Both the position numbers and the translations under genes were made by a program. DNA of 64,000 bases, taken from assembly GCF_001579845.1 (NCBI RefSeq), contig NZ_CP007440.1:1302001-1366000 (forward strand). Reading direction: 5' to 3'. The notes beneath the pieces are model-generated. The model worked only from the letters and a program-made list of their open reading frames with translations. It made no database searches and was not told the DNA's origin. The stretch is from Rhodoplanes sp. Z2-YC6860. GTDB lineage: Bacteria; Pseudomonadota; Alphaproteobacteria; Rhizobiales; Xanthobacteraceae. Of the stretch, positions 7,540-16,421 are shown piece by piece (positions within the stretch are counted from its first letter, which is position 1; each line of letters opens with the position of its first letter).

Positions 7540-8538
7540 ATGACTGACACTTGGAATGGGCTAAGCCGGAGGCACGTGCTCGCCGCGACCGGCGCCACCG
7601 CATTGACCGCGGGCTTCGGCCTCACGCCAGCCGCCGCCGCGGATGTCACCATCCGCCAGGGCTACCAGACCAACATCTGGGGCATGCCGACCTATTACCT
7701 GATGAAGTCGGGCTATCTGGAAAAGCGTGGCCTCAAGACCGAGGACTTCGCGGTGCCGTCCGGCAATCTCACCATGCAGCAGATGGTGGCGCGGCAGGTC
7801 GACATGGGCACCTATGCCGGGCCCTCACTGATCATCGGCCATGACAAGGGCGGGCTCGTTGCCATCGCGCAGATCGAGACGGTCGGTGCCACCGGCGCCA
7901 TGGTGGTGCGCAAGGACCTCGGCATCAAGACCATCGCCGAACTGAAGGGCAAGAAGATCGCCAACCAGACCGGCTCCTCGATCGGCAACATCTTCATCGA
8001 CCAGGTCTGCCCGGCGAACGGCCTCAAGAAGGGCGAGTTCCAGGAAGTCCGCATGGACGTCAACAACATGATCGCCGCGATGGCGGCGAAGACCGTCGAC
8101 GCCATGATCAACATCGAGCCCTATAATGCCATCGCCGAGGCCGAGGGGCTTGGCGTCTCCATCATGGATCTGTCGAAATACGATCAGGTGCCGGTGTTCA
8201 TGGCGGCGACGCCGGATTTCGTCGAGAAGCAGCCGGATGCCATCGTCGCGTATCTCAAGGCCTGGCTCGACGTGAAGAAGGACTTCAAGGAGAACCCTAA
8301 GAAGGCCGCCGACGTGATCTATTCGTTCTTCACCTCCAAGGGCTACGACATGAAGCAGGAGGTGTTCGCCAAGGCCATGGGCCGCGTCGCAGTCGATCCT
8401 GGCTTCCCGAAGGATCTCGTGCCCTACATGACCGGCCATGCCGAGGTGCTGCTCAAGGAAAAGAAGATCGCCGCGATCCCGGACTGGAAGAAGTTGTTGC
8501 GCACCGACTTCATGGACAAGGCGCGCGCCGGGGCGTGA
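7540..8538 (+). CDS. ABC transporter substrate-binding protein, NitT/TauT (SsuA/ThiY-like) family
   Basis: 332 residues with a twin-arginine signal (LSRRHVLAATGATALTAG, cleavage near PAAAA). The mature start VTIRQGYQTNIWGMPTYYLM is the usual first strand and helix of NMT1/SsuA-like receptors. A good ribosome site (CAGGGAGAAAG) precedes ATG 7540. It should deliver substrate to the ATPase at 5525 and to permeases such as those at 25.3-26.9 kb. Ligands of the family include sulfonates, nitrate, thiamine precursors and aromatic acids; the sequence does not tell which. Confidence 0.88.
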   Translation: MTDTWNGLSRRHVLAATGATALTAGFGLTPAAAADVTIRQGYQTNIWGMPTYYLMKSGYLEKRGLKTEDFAVPSGNLTMQQMVARQVDMGTYAGPSLIIGHDKGGLVAIAQIETVGATGAMVVRKDLGIKTIAELKGKKIANQTGSSIGNIFIDQVCPANGLKKGEFQEVRMDVNNMIAAMAAKTVDAMINIEPYNAIAEAEGLGVSIMDLSKYDQVPVFMAATPDFVEKQPDAIVAYLKAWLDVKKDFKENPKKAADVIYSFFTSKGYDMKQEVFAKAMGRVAVDPGFPKDLVPYMTGHAEVLLKEKKIAAIPDWKKLLRTDFMDKARAGA

Positions 8539-8681
8539 TCGCGAAATAGGCATCGATGCAGCATGGCAGGGCTGGCGCACGCGCTGGCCCTGTCGGCGCT
8601 TTGGGGCCTCCCATCGCGTGGCGAAACACGCTAAACGTGCTGCCCACGCGGTCTTGAGTCCGCCTTGAGGGAGAGAATCTG

Positions 8682-10037
8682 ATGAAGCGTGCCAAGAAGA
8701 AGGTAGCGAAGAAGGCTGCGAAGCCCGCAGCCAAGAAGGTCGTAAAAGCCAAGGCGTTGAAGAAGACCGCGAAGAAGGCCGCTGCCGTCAAGAAGCCGGC
8801 CGTGAACAAGGGTTCTGGCCGGGCGAACGCCGACGGCACCGTGACCTGGAATTTCAAGCTGCTGTCTCATCACATGCTGGATGGTTTCGGCGGCATGGGC
8901 GAGGGCATGTCGCTGCAGATCGCTCCGGACGGCCGCCGCGTGATGTGGCTCGCCCACGAGAGCGCGCCGAAGAACTTCACGGCCGTGGACGTCTCTGACC
9001 CGCGCAAGCCGAAAGTGATCTGCCAGACCGATCTGCCGACCAGCCACATGCGCTCCAACTCGCTGGAGACCTGCGGGAACATCATGGCGGTGGCCTACCA
9101 GACCCAGAAGAAGGGCCAGCAGCCGGCCGGCATGGAGCTGTTCGACATCTCGAACCCGGAAAAGCCGCGCTCGATCTCGTTCTACGACTGCTCGGGCGAG
9201 CATTCGCGCGGCGTGCACCAGCTCTGGTTCTGCGACGGCGAGTACGTCCACATGGCGTCGAGCTCGCCGGACTTCGTGCCGTCGCATCCGCACGACGACC
9301 AGTTCTATCGCATCATCGATGTGCGCAATCCCTCGAAGCCCGAGGAAGTCGGCCGCTGGCACATGCCGGGCACCAAGCAGGGCGACAACGCGCCGCCGCC
9401 GCCGCGCCATCCGCTCGACAAGGGCTACCGCGCTCACAACTGCAACGTCTATCCGCAACGTCCGGACCGTTGCTACCTCGCCTATATCGACGGCGGCATG
9501 CACGTGCTCGACATCTCGGACAAGTCGCATCCCAAGCGCATCTCGTCCTGGACCAACTCGCCGCCTTACACCGGCTTCATGCACACCGTGGTGCCGCTGT
9601 TCGACCGCGGCCTGATGCTGGTCACCGACGAGTCGACCGAGAACAATGCCAAGGACTGGCCGAAGCTCGTGTGGATCCTCGATGCCCGCGACGAGACCAA
9701 CCTGGTCCCGATTGCGACCTGCCCGTTGCCCGACCACAAGCCCTATGCGGCGCGCGGCCGGTTCGGCGCCCACAACATCCACGAGAACGTGCCGCTGCCG
9801 ACCTGCTGGCAGAACGACCAGGTGGTGCTCGGCACCTTCTTCAACGGCGGGCTTCGGGCTTTCGACATCGCGAATCCGTACCAGCCGAAGGAGATCGGCA
9901 CCTTCGTGCCGCCGGCACCTCCCGGCGCGCCGACCGGCACCATCCAGCTCAATGACGTCTTCGTCGACGAGCGCGAGATCGTCTACACGGTCGACCGCCA
10001 CATCGGCGGCCTGTACTGCCTGGAGATGGATTTCTAG
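8682..10037 (+). CDS. LVIVD-repeat beta-propeller protein with a lysine/alanine-rich N-terminus
   Basis: 451 residues. The first 45 or so are a histone-H1-like Lys/Ala tail (KKVAKKAAKPAAKK). The rest is made of repeated blades of the type ...DISNPEKPRSIS..., ...DVRNPSKPEEVG..., ...DISDKSHPKRIS... and ...DIANPYQPKEIG..., the LVIVD signature, with several His/Asp clusters. No signal peptide is seen. It follows the ABC receptor by 143 bases and has its own strong ribosome site (GAGGGAGAGA). The function of such proteins is not well defined; some relate to selenium-binding-protein-like propellers. No enzymatic role is assigned. Confidence 0.8.
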   Translation: MKRAKKKVAKKAAKPAAKKVVKAKALKKTAKKAAAVKKPAVNKGSGRANADGTVTWNFKLLSHHMLDGFGGMGEGMSLQIAPDGRRVMWLAHESAPKNFTAVDVSDPRKPKVICQTDLPTSHMRSNSLETCGNIMAVAYQTQKKGQQPAGMELFDISNPEKPRSISFYDCSGEHSRGVHQLWFCDGEYVHMASSSPDFVPSHPHDDQFYRIIDVRNPSKPEEVGRWHMPGTKQGDNAPPPPRHPLDKGYRAHNCNVYPQRPDRCYLAYIDGGMHVLDISDKSHPKRISSWTNSPPYTGFMHTVVPLFDRGLMLVTDESTENNAKDWPKLVWILDARDETNLVPIATCPLPDHKPYAARGRFGAHNIHENVPLPTCWQNDQVVLGTFFNGGLRAFDIANPYQPKEIGTFVPPAPPGAPTGTIQLNDVFVDEREIVYTVDRHIGGLYCLEMDF

Positions 10038-10076
10038 TTTTTGTGTTGCGCGTTAGCGGCTCCGCTTGCTCGGCCA

Positions 10077-10130
10077 CCCTCCCCTGGAGGGGGAGGGTCG
10101 GCCGGCAAAGCCGGCCGGGGTGGGGTGATC
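10077..10130. repeat. Repeat R4, left copy, flanking the DUF559 gene
   Basis: CCCTCCCCTGGAGGGGGAGG followed by a GGCCGGC-aaa-GCCGGCC hairpin and GGGGTGGGGTGATC. An inverted copy lies at 10543-10597; only the middle hairpin differs, and it remains self-complementary. Confidence 0.85.
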
Positions 10131-10155
10131 CTTGCCAGCCTCACGGACTCCAATG

Positions 10156-10599
10156 ATGAAATTCCGGCGCGCAACCGCGCGCCGGCTTCGCGCCAACCAA
10201 ACGGGCGCGGAAACCGCCCTGTGGCGCGAACTTCACAAGATCGAAACTAAAGGCACGCATTTCCGCCGTCAGGTACCGATTGGCACTTACGTCGCCGACT
10301 TCGCTTGTCTGGCTTCCCGGCTTGTGATCGAACTGGATGGATCGCAGCACGGCGAAGAACCAACCAAGTCACAAGACGACGCGCGCACAAGCTGGCTTGA
10401 AGCCGAGGGTTATCGCGTGTTGCGTTTCTGGAACAACGATATCACGAACAATCTTGAAGGCGTGCTGGAGACGATCTATGCCGCGTTGTACGGATCGCGC
10501 GATGCAAATCCGACGCCGTTGAAACATCTGCGTAGCAAGAAAGATCACCCCACCCCGGCGCGCTTCGCGCGCCGACCCTCCCCCTCCAGGGGAGGGTGA
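10156..10599 (+). CDS. DUF559 endonuclease-domain protein (Vsr-like)
   Basis: 147 residues. The DUF559 core is visible: RRLRANQTGAETALWRELH, then the catalytic-type stretch FRRQVPIGTYVADFAC, LVIELDGSQH and a C-terminal VLRFWNNDI. This is the PD-(D/E)XK fold related to very-short-patch-repair nucleases. ATG 10153 is an equal alternative start. The last 17 residues (HPTPARFARRPSPSRGG) are simply translated from the right-hand R4 repeat, and the start lies 25 bases after the left R4 copy. The whole gene is therefore a cassette between inverted repeats. The biological role of DUF559 proteins is unknown. Confidence 0.85.
   Translation: MKFRRATARRLRANQTGAETALWRELHKIETKGTHFRRQVPIGTYVADFACLASRLVIELDGSQHGEEPTKSQDDARTSWLEAEGYRVLRFWNNDITNNLEGVLETIYAALYGSRDANPTPLKHLRSKKDHPTPARFARRPSPSRGG
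10543..10597. repeat. Repeat R4, right copy, inverted
   Basis: GATCACCCCACCCCGGCGCG to the end GGGGAGGGT, the reverse complement of the left copy except in the hairpin (GGCGCGC-gaa-GCGCGCC replaces GGCCGGC-aaa-GCCGGCC). It encodes the C-terminus and nearly the stop of the DUF559 gene. Confidence 0.85.
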
Positions 10600-10617
10600 A
10601 CCGCGCAAGCGGCAGGC

Positions 10618-11670
10618 ATGAGCGATACGATTTTCGATCTCTTCCCCTCTGCGTCGGCGAGCCGCTTTGGCCGCCGGCAGAAGCGTGCGCGGGGCTCGCG
10701 GCTGCCGGTGACCATTGTCACGGGTTTTCTTGGCGCCGGAAAAACCACGCTGGTGCGCCGCTTTCTCGAATCGCCCGAAGGCCGCGGCACCGCGCTGGTC
10801 GTCAACGAGTTCGGCTCCGAGGGCATCGACGACGCGTTGCTGCGCGAGAGCTCTGACGAGGTGACGCTTCTCGGCAACGGCTGCCTCTGCTGCAACACCC
10901 GCAGCGATCTGCAAATCGCATTGCGGCGGCTGATCGCCGACCGCGATCGCGGCAAGATCCCGCATTTCGACCGGGTGCTGATCGAAACCAGCGGGCTCGC
11001 CGATATCAGCCCGATCCTGCAAACCTTTTCCACCGATCGCGCACTCGGCGGTGAATTCGCCATCGAGGTGGTGCTGACCGTGGTCGACGCGGTATCGGGG
11101 CTGAAAAACCTTGAGCGCGCGCCCGAGGCGCGCAAGCAGGCGATCCTCGCCGACCGCATCGTGATCTCAAAATCGGATATCTCCGATATCAAGACCGTGA
11201 GGGCGCTGACCGCGCGGCTTGCCGAACTCAACCCGCGCGCCGTCACCGACGTTGCCGTGAGGGGCGACATCGATCCGAGGTGCCTGATCGACACCGGCCA
11301 GTCCGACGCGATCGAGCGTCATACCGGTTTTGTGGCGGAGGCCTCGCACAGCGACGACGTCACCAGCTTCGTCATGCGCAGCGACACGCCATGGAACTGG
11401 CCGGTGTTTCACCGCGCGATGGACACGCTGATCACCCTCCGCGGACCCGATCTTTTGCGCATCAAGGGCCTTCTGAACCTCGAGGGCAGCAAGGGGCCGG
11501 TGGTGTTCCAGGCGGTGCAGCATCTGATGCATCCGCCGGTCGAACTGTCGGCCTGGCCCGACGCCGACCACGCCAGCCGCGTGGTGTTCATCACCCGCGG
11601 CGTGACCGAGAAGCAGGTCCAAGACCTGTTCGCGGCTTGCAGCGCGCTGGGCTACGTCACCGGCGAATAG
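10618..11670 (+). CDS. CobW/COG0523 family GTP-binding metal chaperone
   Basis: 350 residues. The P-loop GFLGAGKT is at 36-43, the metal-binding motif GCLCCN is at about 88-93 (C89, C91, C92), a Walker B-like VLIETSG follows, and ISKSD stands for the base-specificity motif. The C-terminal CobW domain is present. Proteins of this family insert or traffic Zn, Co or Ni. There is no His-rich stretch, and no riboswitch or Zur-like operator was recognised upstream. The gene starts 19 bases after DUF559 and is followed at 74 bases by a Bug receptor, with no evident functional link to either. Confidence 0.9.
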   Translation: MSDTIFDLFPSASASRFGRRQKRARGSRLPVTIVTGFLGAGKTTLVRRFLESPEGRGTALVVNEFGSEGIDDALLRESSDEVTLLGNGCLCCNTRSDLQIALRRLIADRDRGKIPHFDRVLIETSGLADISPILQTFSTDRALGGEFAIEVVLTVVDAVSGLKNLERAPEARKQAILADRIVISKSDISDIKTVRALTARLAELNPRAVTDVAVRGDIDPRCLIDTGQSDAIERHTGFVAEASHSDDVTSFVMRSDTPWNWPVFHRAMDTLITLRGPDLLRIKGLLNLEGSKGPVVFQAVQHLMHPPVELSAWPDADHASRVVFITRGVTEKQVQDLFAACSALGYVTGE

Positions 11671-11744
11671 CGGAATCGCTATCGAGACTTCCGCTACGGC
11701 CTGCTAGGCTCACCGCCAACAAGAACACACCCGAGGGAATGCCG

Positions 11745-12707
11745 ATGAATGTCCGCCGCTTGGCGCTTGCGCTGGCTCTGACCATCCTGCCGTTGTGCGC
11801 GCAGGCCCAAAGCTCATATCCGAACCAACCAATCAAATTCGTCGTGCCCTATGCCGCTGGCGGCTTTCCCGACACCACCGCGCGCTTCGTCGCCGCGCAC
11901 ATGCAAGAGAAGATCGGTGAGCCTGCCGTGGTCGAGAACCGGCCAGGCGGCGCCGGCAGTGTCGCCGTCAATGCGCTCACCTCGGCGCCTCCCGACGGCT
12001 ACACGCTGATGGTCACTGACGGCGCAACCGTCACGGTCAATCCATTGCTGTTCAAAACATTGTCCTACGGCATGAAGGACGTCGTGCCGGTGGCTCTGTT
12101 CGCTCGCGCGCCGTTGTTTCTCGCGGTCAACGCCGACCTGCCGGTGCATTCGCTGAAGGAGTTCGTCGACTATGTCAGGGCGCACCCTGGCGAGGTGAAT
12201 TACGGCTCCTCGGGCGTCGGCAGCGCCCATCACATCACGATGGAGGCGCTGAAATCGGCGCTCGGCTTGCAGATGACCCACGTGCCCTATCGCGGCACCG
12301 GTCAGTCTGTGCCGGCGCTGCTCGGCGGCCATGTGCAGGTGCTGTTCTCGGCCTATCCGTCGCTGGCCGGAGCCGTCGCCGACAAGCGTGTCCGGATTCT
12401 CGCCACCAATGGCGCACAGCCGTCGCCGCAGGCGCCTGACGTGCCGCCGATCGCCACGCTGGTGCCCGGCTTCGATCTCTCGACCATGGCCGGACTGTTC
12501 GCGCGGGCCGGCACGCCGCAGGCCGTCGTCGACAAGCTGAGCGCCGCTTCCGTTGCCGTTGTGAAAATGCCCGAAACGCGAAAGCAGATGGACGGTGCCG
12601 GCATCGAGCCTGCCGGCGAGGACAGTGCGGCATTCGGCAAGTATCTCGCCGCCGAAGCCGCTTATGTGGCCAAGGTCATAGAAACCGCGGGCATCAAGGT
12701 CGAATAG
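11745..12707 (+). CDS. Bug-family periplasmic receptor 2
   Basis: 320 residues. The signal peptide MNVRRLALALALTILPLCAQA leads to SSYPNQPIKFVVPYAAGGFP, then AVVENRPGGAGS and PPDGYTLMV. ATG 11745 is preferred to ATG 11739 because CCGAGGG sits 7 bases before it. Only 31 bases separate it from receptor 3, so the two are probably co-transcribed although their sequences are clearly different. No TctA/TctB genes are near. Confidence 0.9.
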   Translation: MNVRRLALALALTILPLCAQAQSSYPNQPIKFVVPYAAGGFPDTTARFVAAHMQEKIGEPAVVENRPGGAGSVAVNALTSAPPDGYTLMVTDGATVTVNPLLFKTLSYGMKDVVPVALFARAPLFLAVNADLPVHSLKEFVDYVRAHPGEVNYGSSGVGSAHHITMEALKSALGLQMTHVPYRGTGQSVPALLGGHVQVLFSAYPSLAGAVADKRVRILATNGAQPSPQAPDVPPIATLVPGFDLSTMAGLFARAGTPQAVVDKLSAASVAVVKMPETRKQMDGAGIEPAGEDSAAFGKYLAAEAAYVAKVIETAGIKVE

Positions 12708-12738
12708 GGGACTTATTTCAAAAACGCCGGAGGGCGCA

Positions 12739-13719
12739 ATGAGGTGGTTTTCAAACATTGGAATTGCATTCGTAATTTTCATCACGTCATCGGTCGCGGC
12801 ACTTGCCCAAAATTATCCGTCGCGACCCATCGTCATGGTCGTGCCGTTTTCAGCCGGAGGCACCTTTGACGTCCTGGGCCGCATCGTCGCGCCGCGCATG
12901 AGCGAAATCCTCGGCCAGCAGGTGATCGTCGAGAACACCACCGGCGCAGGCGGCATCGTCGGCGTTACACGCGTGGTGAACGCCGCGCCGGACGGCTACA
13001 CGCTGCTGCTCGGCTCGGTCGGCACCCATGCCTACAATCAGTGGATCTACAAGAAGCGCCGCTACGACGCGGTGCACGATTTCACGCCGGTCGCGCTGTG
13101 GTCGGAGCAGCCGATGGTGCTCGAAACGCGCAAGGATTTGCCAGCCAACACCATCCCGGAGTTTGTGGCGCTCTTGAAGTCCAAGGGCTCGAAGATGCAG
13201 TTCGGCTCGGCGGGCGCTGGCACCACCACCCATCTCGCCTGCGCGTTGTTGAATGCGACCATCGGCGTGAATGTCACCCACGTGCCCTATCGCGGCTCGG
13301 CACCGGCCTCCAATGACCTGATCGGCGGCCAGATCGACTATTTGTGCGGCAATCTCGGAGCAGCCACGCCGCTGATCGCCGGCAAACAGATCAAGGTCAT
13401 TGCGACGCTGTCGAAAGACCGCTCGCCGCTGATGGCTGATCTCCCCAGCGCTCACGAGCAAGGGCTCGCAGGTATCGACATCACCACCTGGTCGGCCTTC
13501 TTCCTCCCCAAGGGCGCGCCCGCCGCCGTGGTCGCAAAGCTCAATGAGGCGGTCCATGCGGCGATGGACACCCCGGCCATCAAGACCCGGATGACGGAGA
13601 TCGGGGTCACCGGCATTGCGCCGCCGCGGCGTTCGCCCGAATACCTCGCCAGCTTCGTCGCCGACGAGGTGAAGCGGTGGGAGGGCCCGATCGTGTCGGG
13701 CGGACTTCAAGTCGATTAG
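12739..13719 (+). CDS. Bug-family periplasmic receptor 3
   Basis: 326 residues. The signal peptide is MRWFSNIGIAFVIFITSSVAALA, followed by QNYPSRPIVMVVPFSAGGTF, VIVENTTGAGG and APDGYTLLLG. The ribosome site GGAGGGCGCA directly precedes the ATG. It is second in a likely two-gene unit with receptor 2. The substrate cannot be predicted from sequence alone. Confidence 0.9.
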   Translation: MRWFSNIGIAFVIFITSSVAALAQNYPSRPIVMVVPFSAGGTFDVLGRIVAPRMSEILGQQVIVENTTGAGGIVGVTRVVNAAPDGYTLLLGSVGTHAYNQWIYKKRRYDAVHDFTPVALWSEQPMVLETRKDLPANTIPEFVALLKSKGSKMQFGSAGAGTTTHLACALLNATIGVNVTHVPYRGSAPASNDLIGGQIDYLCGNLGAATPLIAGKQIKVIATLSKDRSPLMADLPSAHEQGLAGIDITTWSAFFLPKGAPAAVVAKLNEAVHAAMDTPAIKTRMTEIGVTGIAPPRRSPEYLASFVADEVKRWEGPIVSGGLQVD

Positions 13720-13813
13720 CTTTTGAACCTTTCGGCCGGGTGGACCGACAAATGGCCGCTGTTCCGTCCTAGGTTTTAGGACGCCGTTGATATTTTGGGC
13801 CCACGATTTCCCC

Positions 13814-14371
13814 ATGCGCACCGAGTGGATTGCCATTGCCGTCGTGGCCGTGATCGCGCTTTACGCGGTGATCGTGTTCAACCGCCTGGTTCGCGCCCGC
13901 AATCTGGTGCGCGAAGGCTGGAGCGGCATCGACGTGCAGCTTCGCCGCAGAAGCGACCTCGTTCCCAATCTGATCGAGGCCGTCAAAGGCTATGCGGCTC
14001 ACGAGCGCGCGTTGTTCGACGATATCGCCGCGAAGCGCACTTCAGCGTTGAACGCGGATAGCATCGGCGGCCGCGCCGCGGCGGAAGCCGAACTGCAGGC
14101 CTCGATCCACAAGATGCTCGCGGTTGCCGAAGCCTATCCGGCGCTGAAGGCGAGCACGAATTTTCTGGAGCTGCAGCATCAGCTCGCCGGGCTGGAAGAT
14201 CAGCTGCAGCTTGCGCGGCGCTATTACAACGGCACGGTCCGCGACTACAACATCGGCATTCAGTCATTTCCCGATGTCGTGCTCGCCCGTCTGACTGGTT
14301 TTCACGAAGAGCATTTTTTCCAGACCGAAGACTCGGGCCTGCCCACGGTCTCATTCGAGGCGCGTTCATGA
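13814..14371 (+). CDS. LemA family protein
   Basis: 185 residues. One N-terminal membrane helix (WIAIAVVAVIALYAVIVFN, about 5-23) is followed by the LemA signature: NRLVRARNLVREGWSGIDV, RRSDLVPNLIEAVKGYAAHE, and near the C-terminus YYNGTVRDYNIGIQSFP. The helical domain faces away from the short N-terminal tail. It overlaps the next gene by ATGA, so the two proteins are translated together. This LemA plus DUF2207 pairing is widespread and thought to concern the envelope; the precise role is unknown. Confidence 0.93.
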   Translation: MRTEWIAIAVVAVIALYAVIVFNRLVRARNLVREGWSGIDVQLRRRSDLVPNLIEAVKGYAAHERALFDDIAAKRTSALNADSIGGRAAAEAELQASIHKMLAVAEAYPALKASTNFLELQHQLAGLEDQLQLARRYYNGTVRDYNIGIQSFPDVVLARLTGFHEEHFFQTEDSGLPTVSFEARS

Positions 14372-16305
14372 TCAGGCAATTTCTGTTGGCATTTTGTCTG
14401 TTGGCTGCTGCGCTGACGCCGAGCCTCGCCGAGGAGCGCATCGAGCGCTTCGTCAGCGATGTCACCGTGGAGGGCAATGGCGACCTTCTGGTCACTGAAT
14501 CCATCCAGGTCTGGGCCGAGGGCAGGCAGATCCGGCGCGGCATCCTGCGCGATTTCCCGACCACGTATCATCGCGCCGACGGCTCGCGGGTCGAGGTCGG
14601 CTTCGACGTGCAGTCGGTGATGCGTGACGATCTGTACGAGCAGTTCACCACCGAGCGGATGACCAACGGCGTGCGCGTGCGCATCGGCAGCGCCGGCGTT
14701 TCGCTCAACACCGGCTCGCACACCTATGTGATCAAGTATCGCACGACGCGGCAGATCGGCTTTTTCAAGAGCTATGACGAGCTTTACTGGAACGCGACCG
14801 GCACCGGCTGGACCTTCCCGATCGACGTCGCCGAAGCGCGCATCACGCTGCCGGAAGCCGTGCCGATCCAGCAGAGCGCGATCTACACCGGACCGCAGGG
14901 CGCTGCCGGCAAGGACGCGATCATTGTCGAGCAGAAGCCCGGGCTGATCGTGTTCCGCACCACCAAACGTTTGCCCGTTGCGAACGGGTTGACGGTCGCG
15001 GCCGGCTGGCAGAAGGGCGTGGTCGCCGAGCCGACCACTATGCAGCGCATCGAAGCGATCCTGCACGACGAGCCGGCGCTGAAGTTTGCCGCGGTCGGCG
15101 GCGGGCTTGTGATCGGCTTCTATCTGATTGTCTGGCTGCTGTTCGGGCGCGATCCGCGCCGCGGCACCATCATTCCGCTGTTCGGCCCGCCGGAGGGCAT
15201 GTCGGCTGCGGGCGTGCGCTTCGTCCACGAGATGGGCATGGACGACCGCGTCTTCTCGGCAGGGATCGTCGGCCTCGGCGTCAACCGCTGCCTCAAGCTG
15301 TTCGATCGCAGCAATGGCCAGTCGATTCAGCGTCTGGATGGCGGCCATCCGGCAGACGCTGCCGAAAAGGCGCTTGAAAAGAGCTTGTTCGCCAAGGGGG
15401 CGACGGTCCCGCTGAGCAATTCCAAGCACGAGGTGATCTCATCGGCGCGCAGCAGCCTGCACAGATCGCTGAAGGACAGCTACGGCGATCTGTTCAGCAA
15501 CAACACCTGGGCCGCCGTCGCCGGGCTCGCCGGCAGCATACTCGTGACCGTCCTCATCATCGCGGCCTATGGCGAAAGCTACCCAAATGATGGCGCCGTA
15601 ATCTTCGGCGGCGTGTTGATCCCGCTGCTCCCGATCATGTTCGGCTGTTCGATGATCCGTTCCGGCCGCAGGCTCGCCGGCAATCGCGGCCTGCTTCAGG
15701 TCGTGATCGGCCTGCTGACGCTGCTCGCAGGCGTCACCGTCGGCATCGGCATCTTCGGCACTAACCTTGGCTTCGGCTACGCGATGGCTCCGGCCATCGT
15801 GCCTTATGTTCTGGCGGCATTCGGCGCGCTGGGCTTCGGCTGGCTGAAGGCGCCGAGCACCGAAGGTCGCAAGATTTTGGATCAGATCGACGGCTTCAGG
15901 CAGTATCTCAGCGTGGCCGAGGAAGACCGCCTCGAATTCCTCAATCCGCCGAAGAAGACGCCCGAGCTGTTCGAGCGCTTCCTGCCTTATGCCATCGCGC
16001 TCAATGTCGAGAACAGCTGGGCCAATCGCTTCACCGGCGTGCTGGCCGCGGCGGGCGTCGGCGCGGCAGTGTCGTCCTGGTATGTCAGCAACCAAAGCTT
16101 CACTCCCGACAATGTCAACTCGTTCGCAGACCGCGTCAGCGACAATCTTGCCACCACCATCGCTGCGGCCGCGACGCCGCCGGGCTCTTCCAGCAGCACG
16201 GGAAGCTTCGGCGGCAGCAGCAGTAGCAGCGATTTCGGCGGCGGTTCGTCGGGCGGCGGCGATTCCGGTGGCGGCGGAGGCGGTGGCGGCGGCTCCGGCT
16301 GGTGA
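14368..16305 (+). CDS. DUF2207 (YciQ-like) membrane protein with Gly/Ser-rich tail
   Basis: 645 residues. There is a signal peptide (to about residue 21, SLAEERIER), then the DUF2207 beta-rich extracytoplasmic domain (for example GRQIRRGILRDFPTTY). One membrane helix lies near residue 230 (AAVGGGLVIGFYLIVWLLFG), a cytoplasmic part follows, and two or three more helices lie at about 380-500. The C-terminus is a low-complexity tail of Gly, Ser and Asp ending SGW, as in many DUF2207 and TPM-domain proteins. Its start overlaps the lemA stop by 4 bases (ATGA). Confidence 0.9.
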   Translation: MIRQFLLAFCLLAAALTPSLAEERIERFVSDVTVEGNGDLLVTESIQVWAEGRQIRRGILRDFPTTYHRADGSRVEVGFDVQSVMRDDLYEQFTTERMTNGVRVRIGSAGVSLNTGSHTYVIKYRTTRQIGFFKSYDELYWNATGTGWTFPIDVAEARITLPEAVPIQQSAIYTGPQGAAGKDAIIVEQKPGLIVFRTTKRLPVANGLTVAAGWQKGVVAEPTTMQRIEAILHDEPALKFAAVGGGLVIGFYLIVWLLFGRDPRRGTIIPLFGPPEGMSAAGVRFVHEMGMDDRVFSAGIVGLGVNRCLKLFDRSNGQSIQRLDGGHPADAAEKALEKSLFAKGATVPLSNSKHEVISSARSSLHRSLKDSYGDLFSNNTWAAVAGLAGSILVTVLIIAAYGESYPNDGAVIFGGVLIPLLPIMFGCSMIRSGRRLAGNRGLLQVVIGLLTLLAGVTVGIGIFGTNLGFGYAMAPAIVPYVLAAFGALGFGWLKAPSTEGRKILDQIDGFRQYLSVAEEDRLEFLNPPKKTPELFERFLPYAIALNVENSWANRFTGVLAAAGVGAAVSSWYVSNQSFTPDNVNSFADRVSDNLATTIAAAATPPGSSSSTGSFGGSSSSSDFGGGSSGGGDSGGGGGGGGGSGW

Positions 16306-16421
16306 TGCAACGCCGAGCATGATCTTGAGAAGCGCGAAGCGGTTTTTGAAAAGATTATGCTGAAACGAACGTCAAGCGGTTTACAAAGCGTCGCGTAACA
16401 GAGAGGAATGCCCGGTCCTCA

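Noticed and set aside
10077-10599. Insertion sequence with a DDE transposase
   Set aside because: The gene between the inverted repeats has DUF559 motifs, not a DDE transposase, and no target-site duplication was found.
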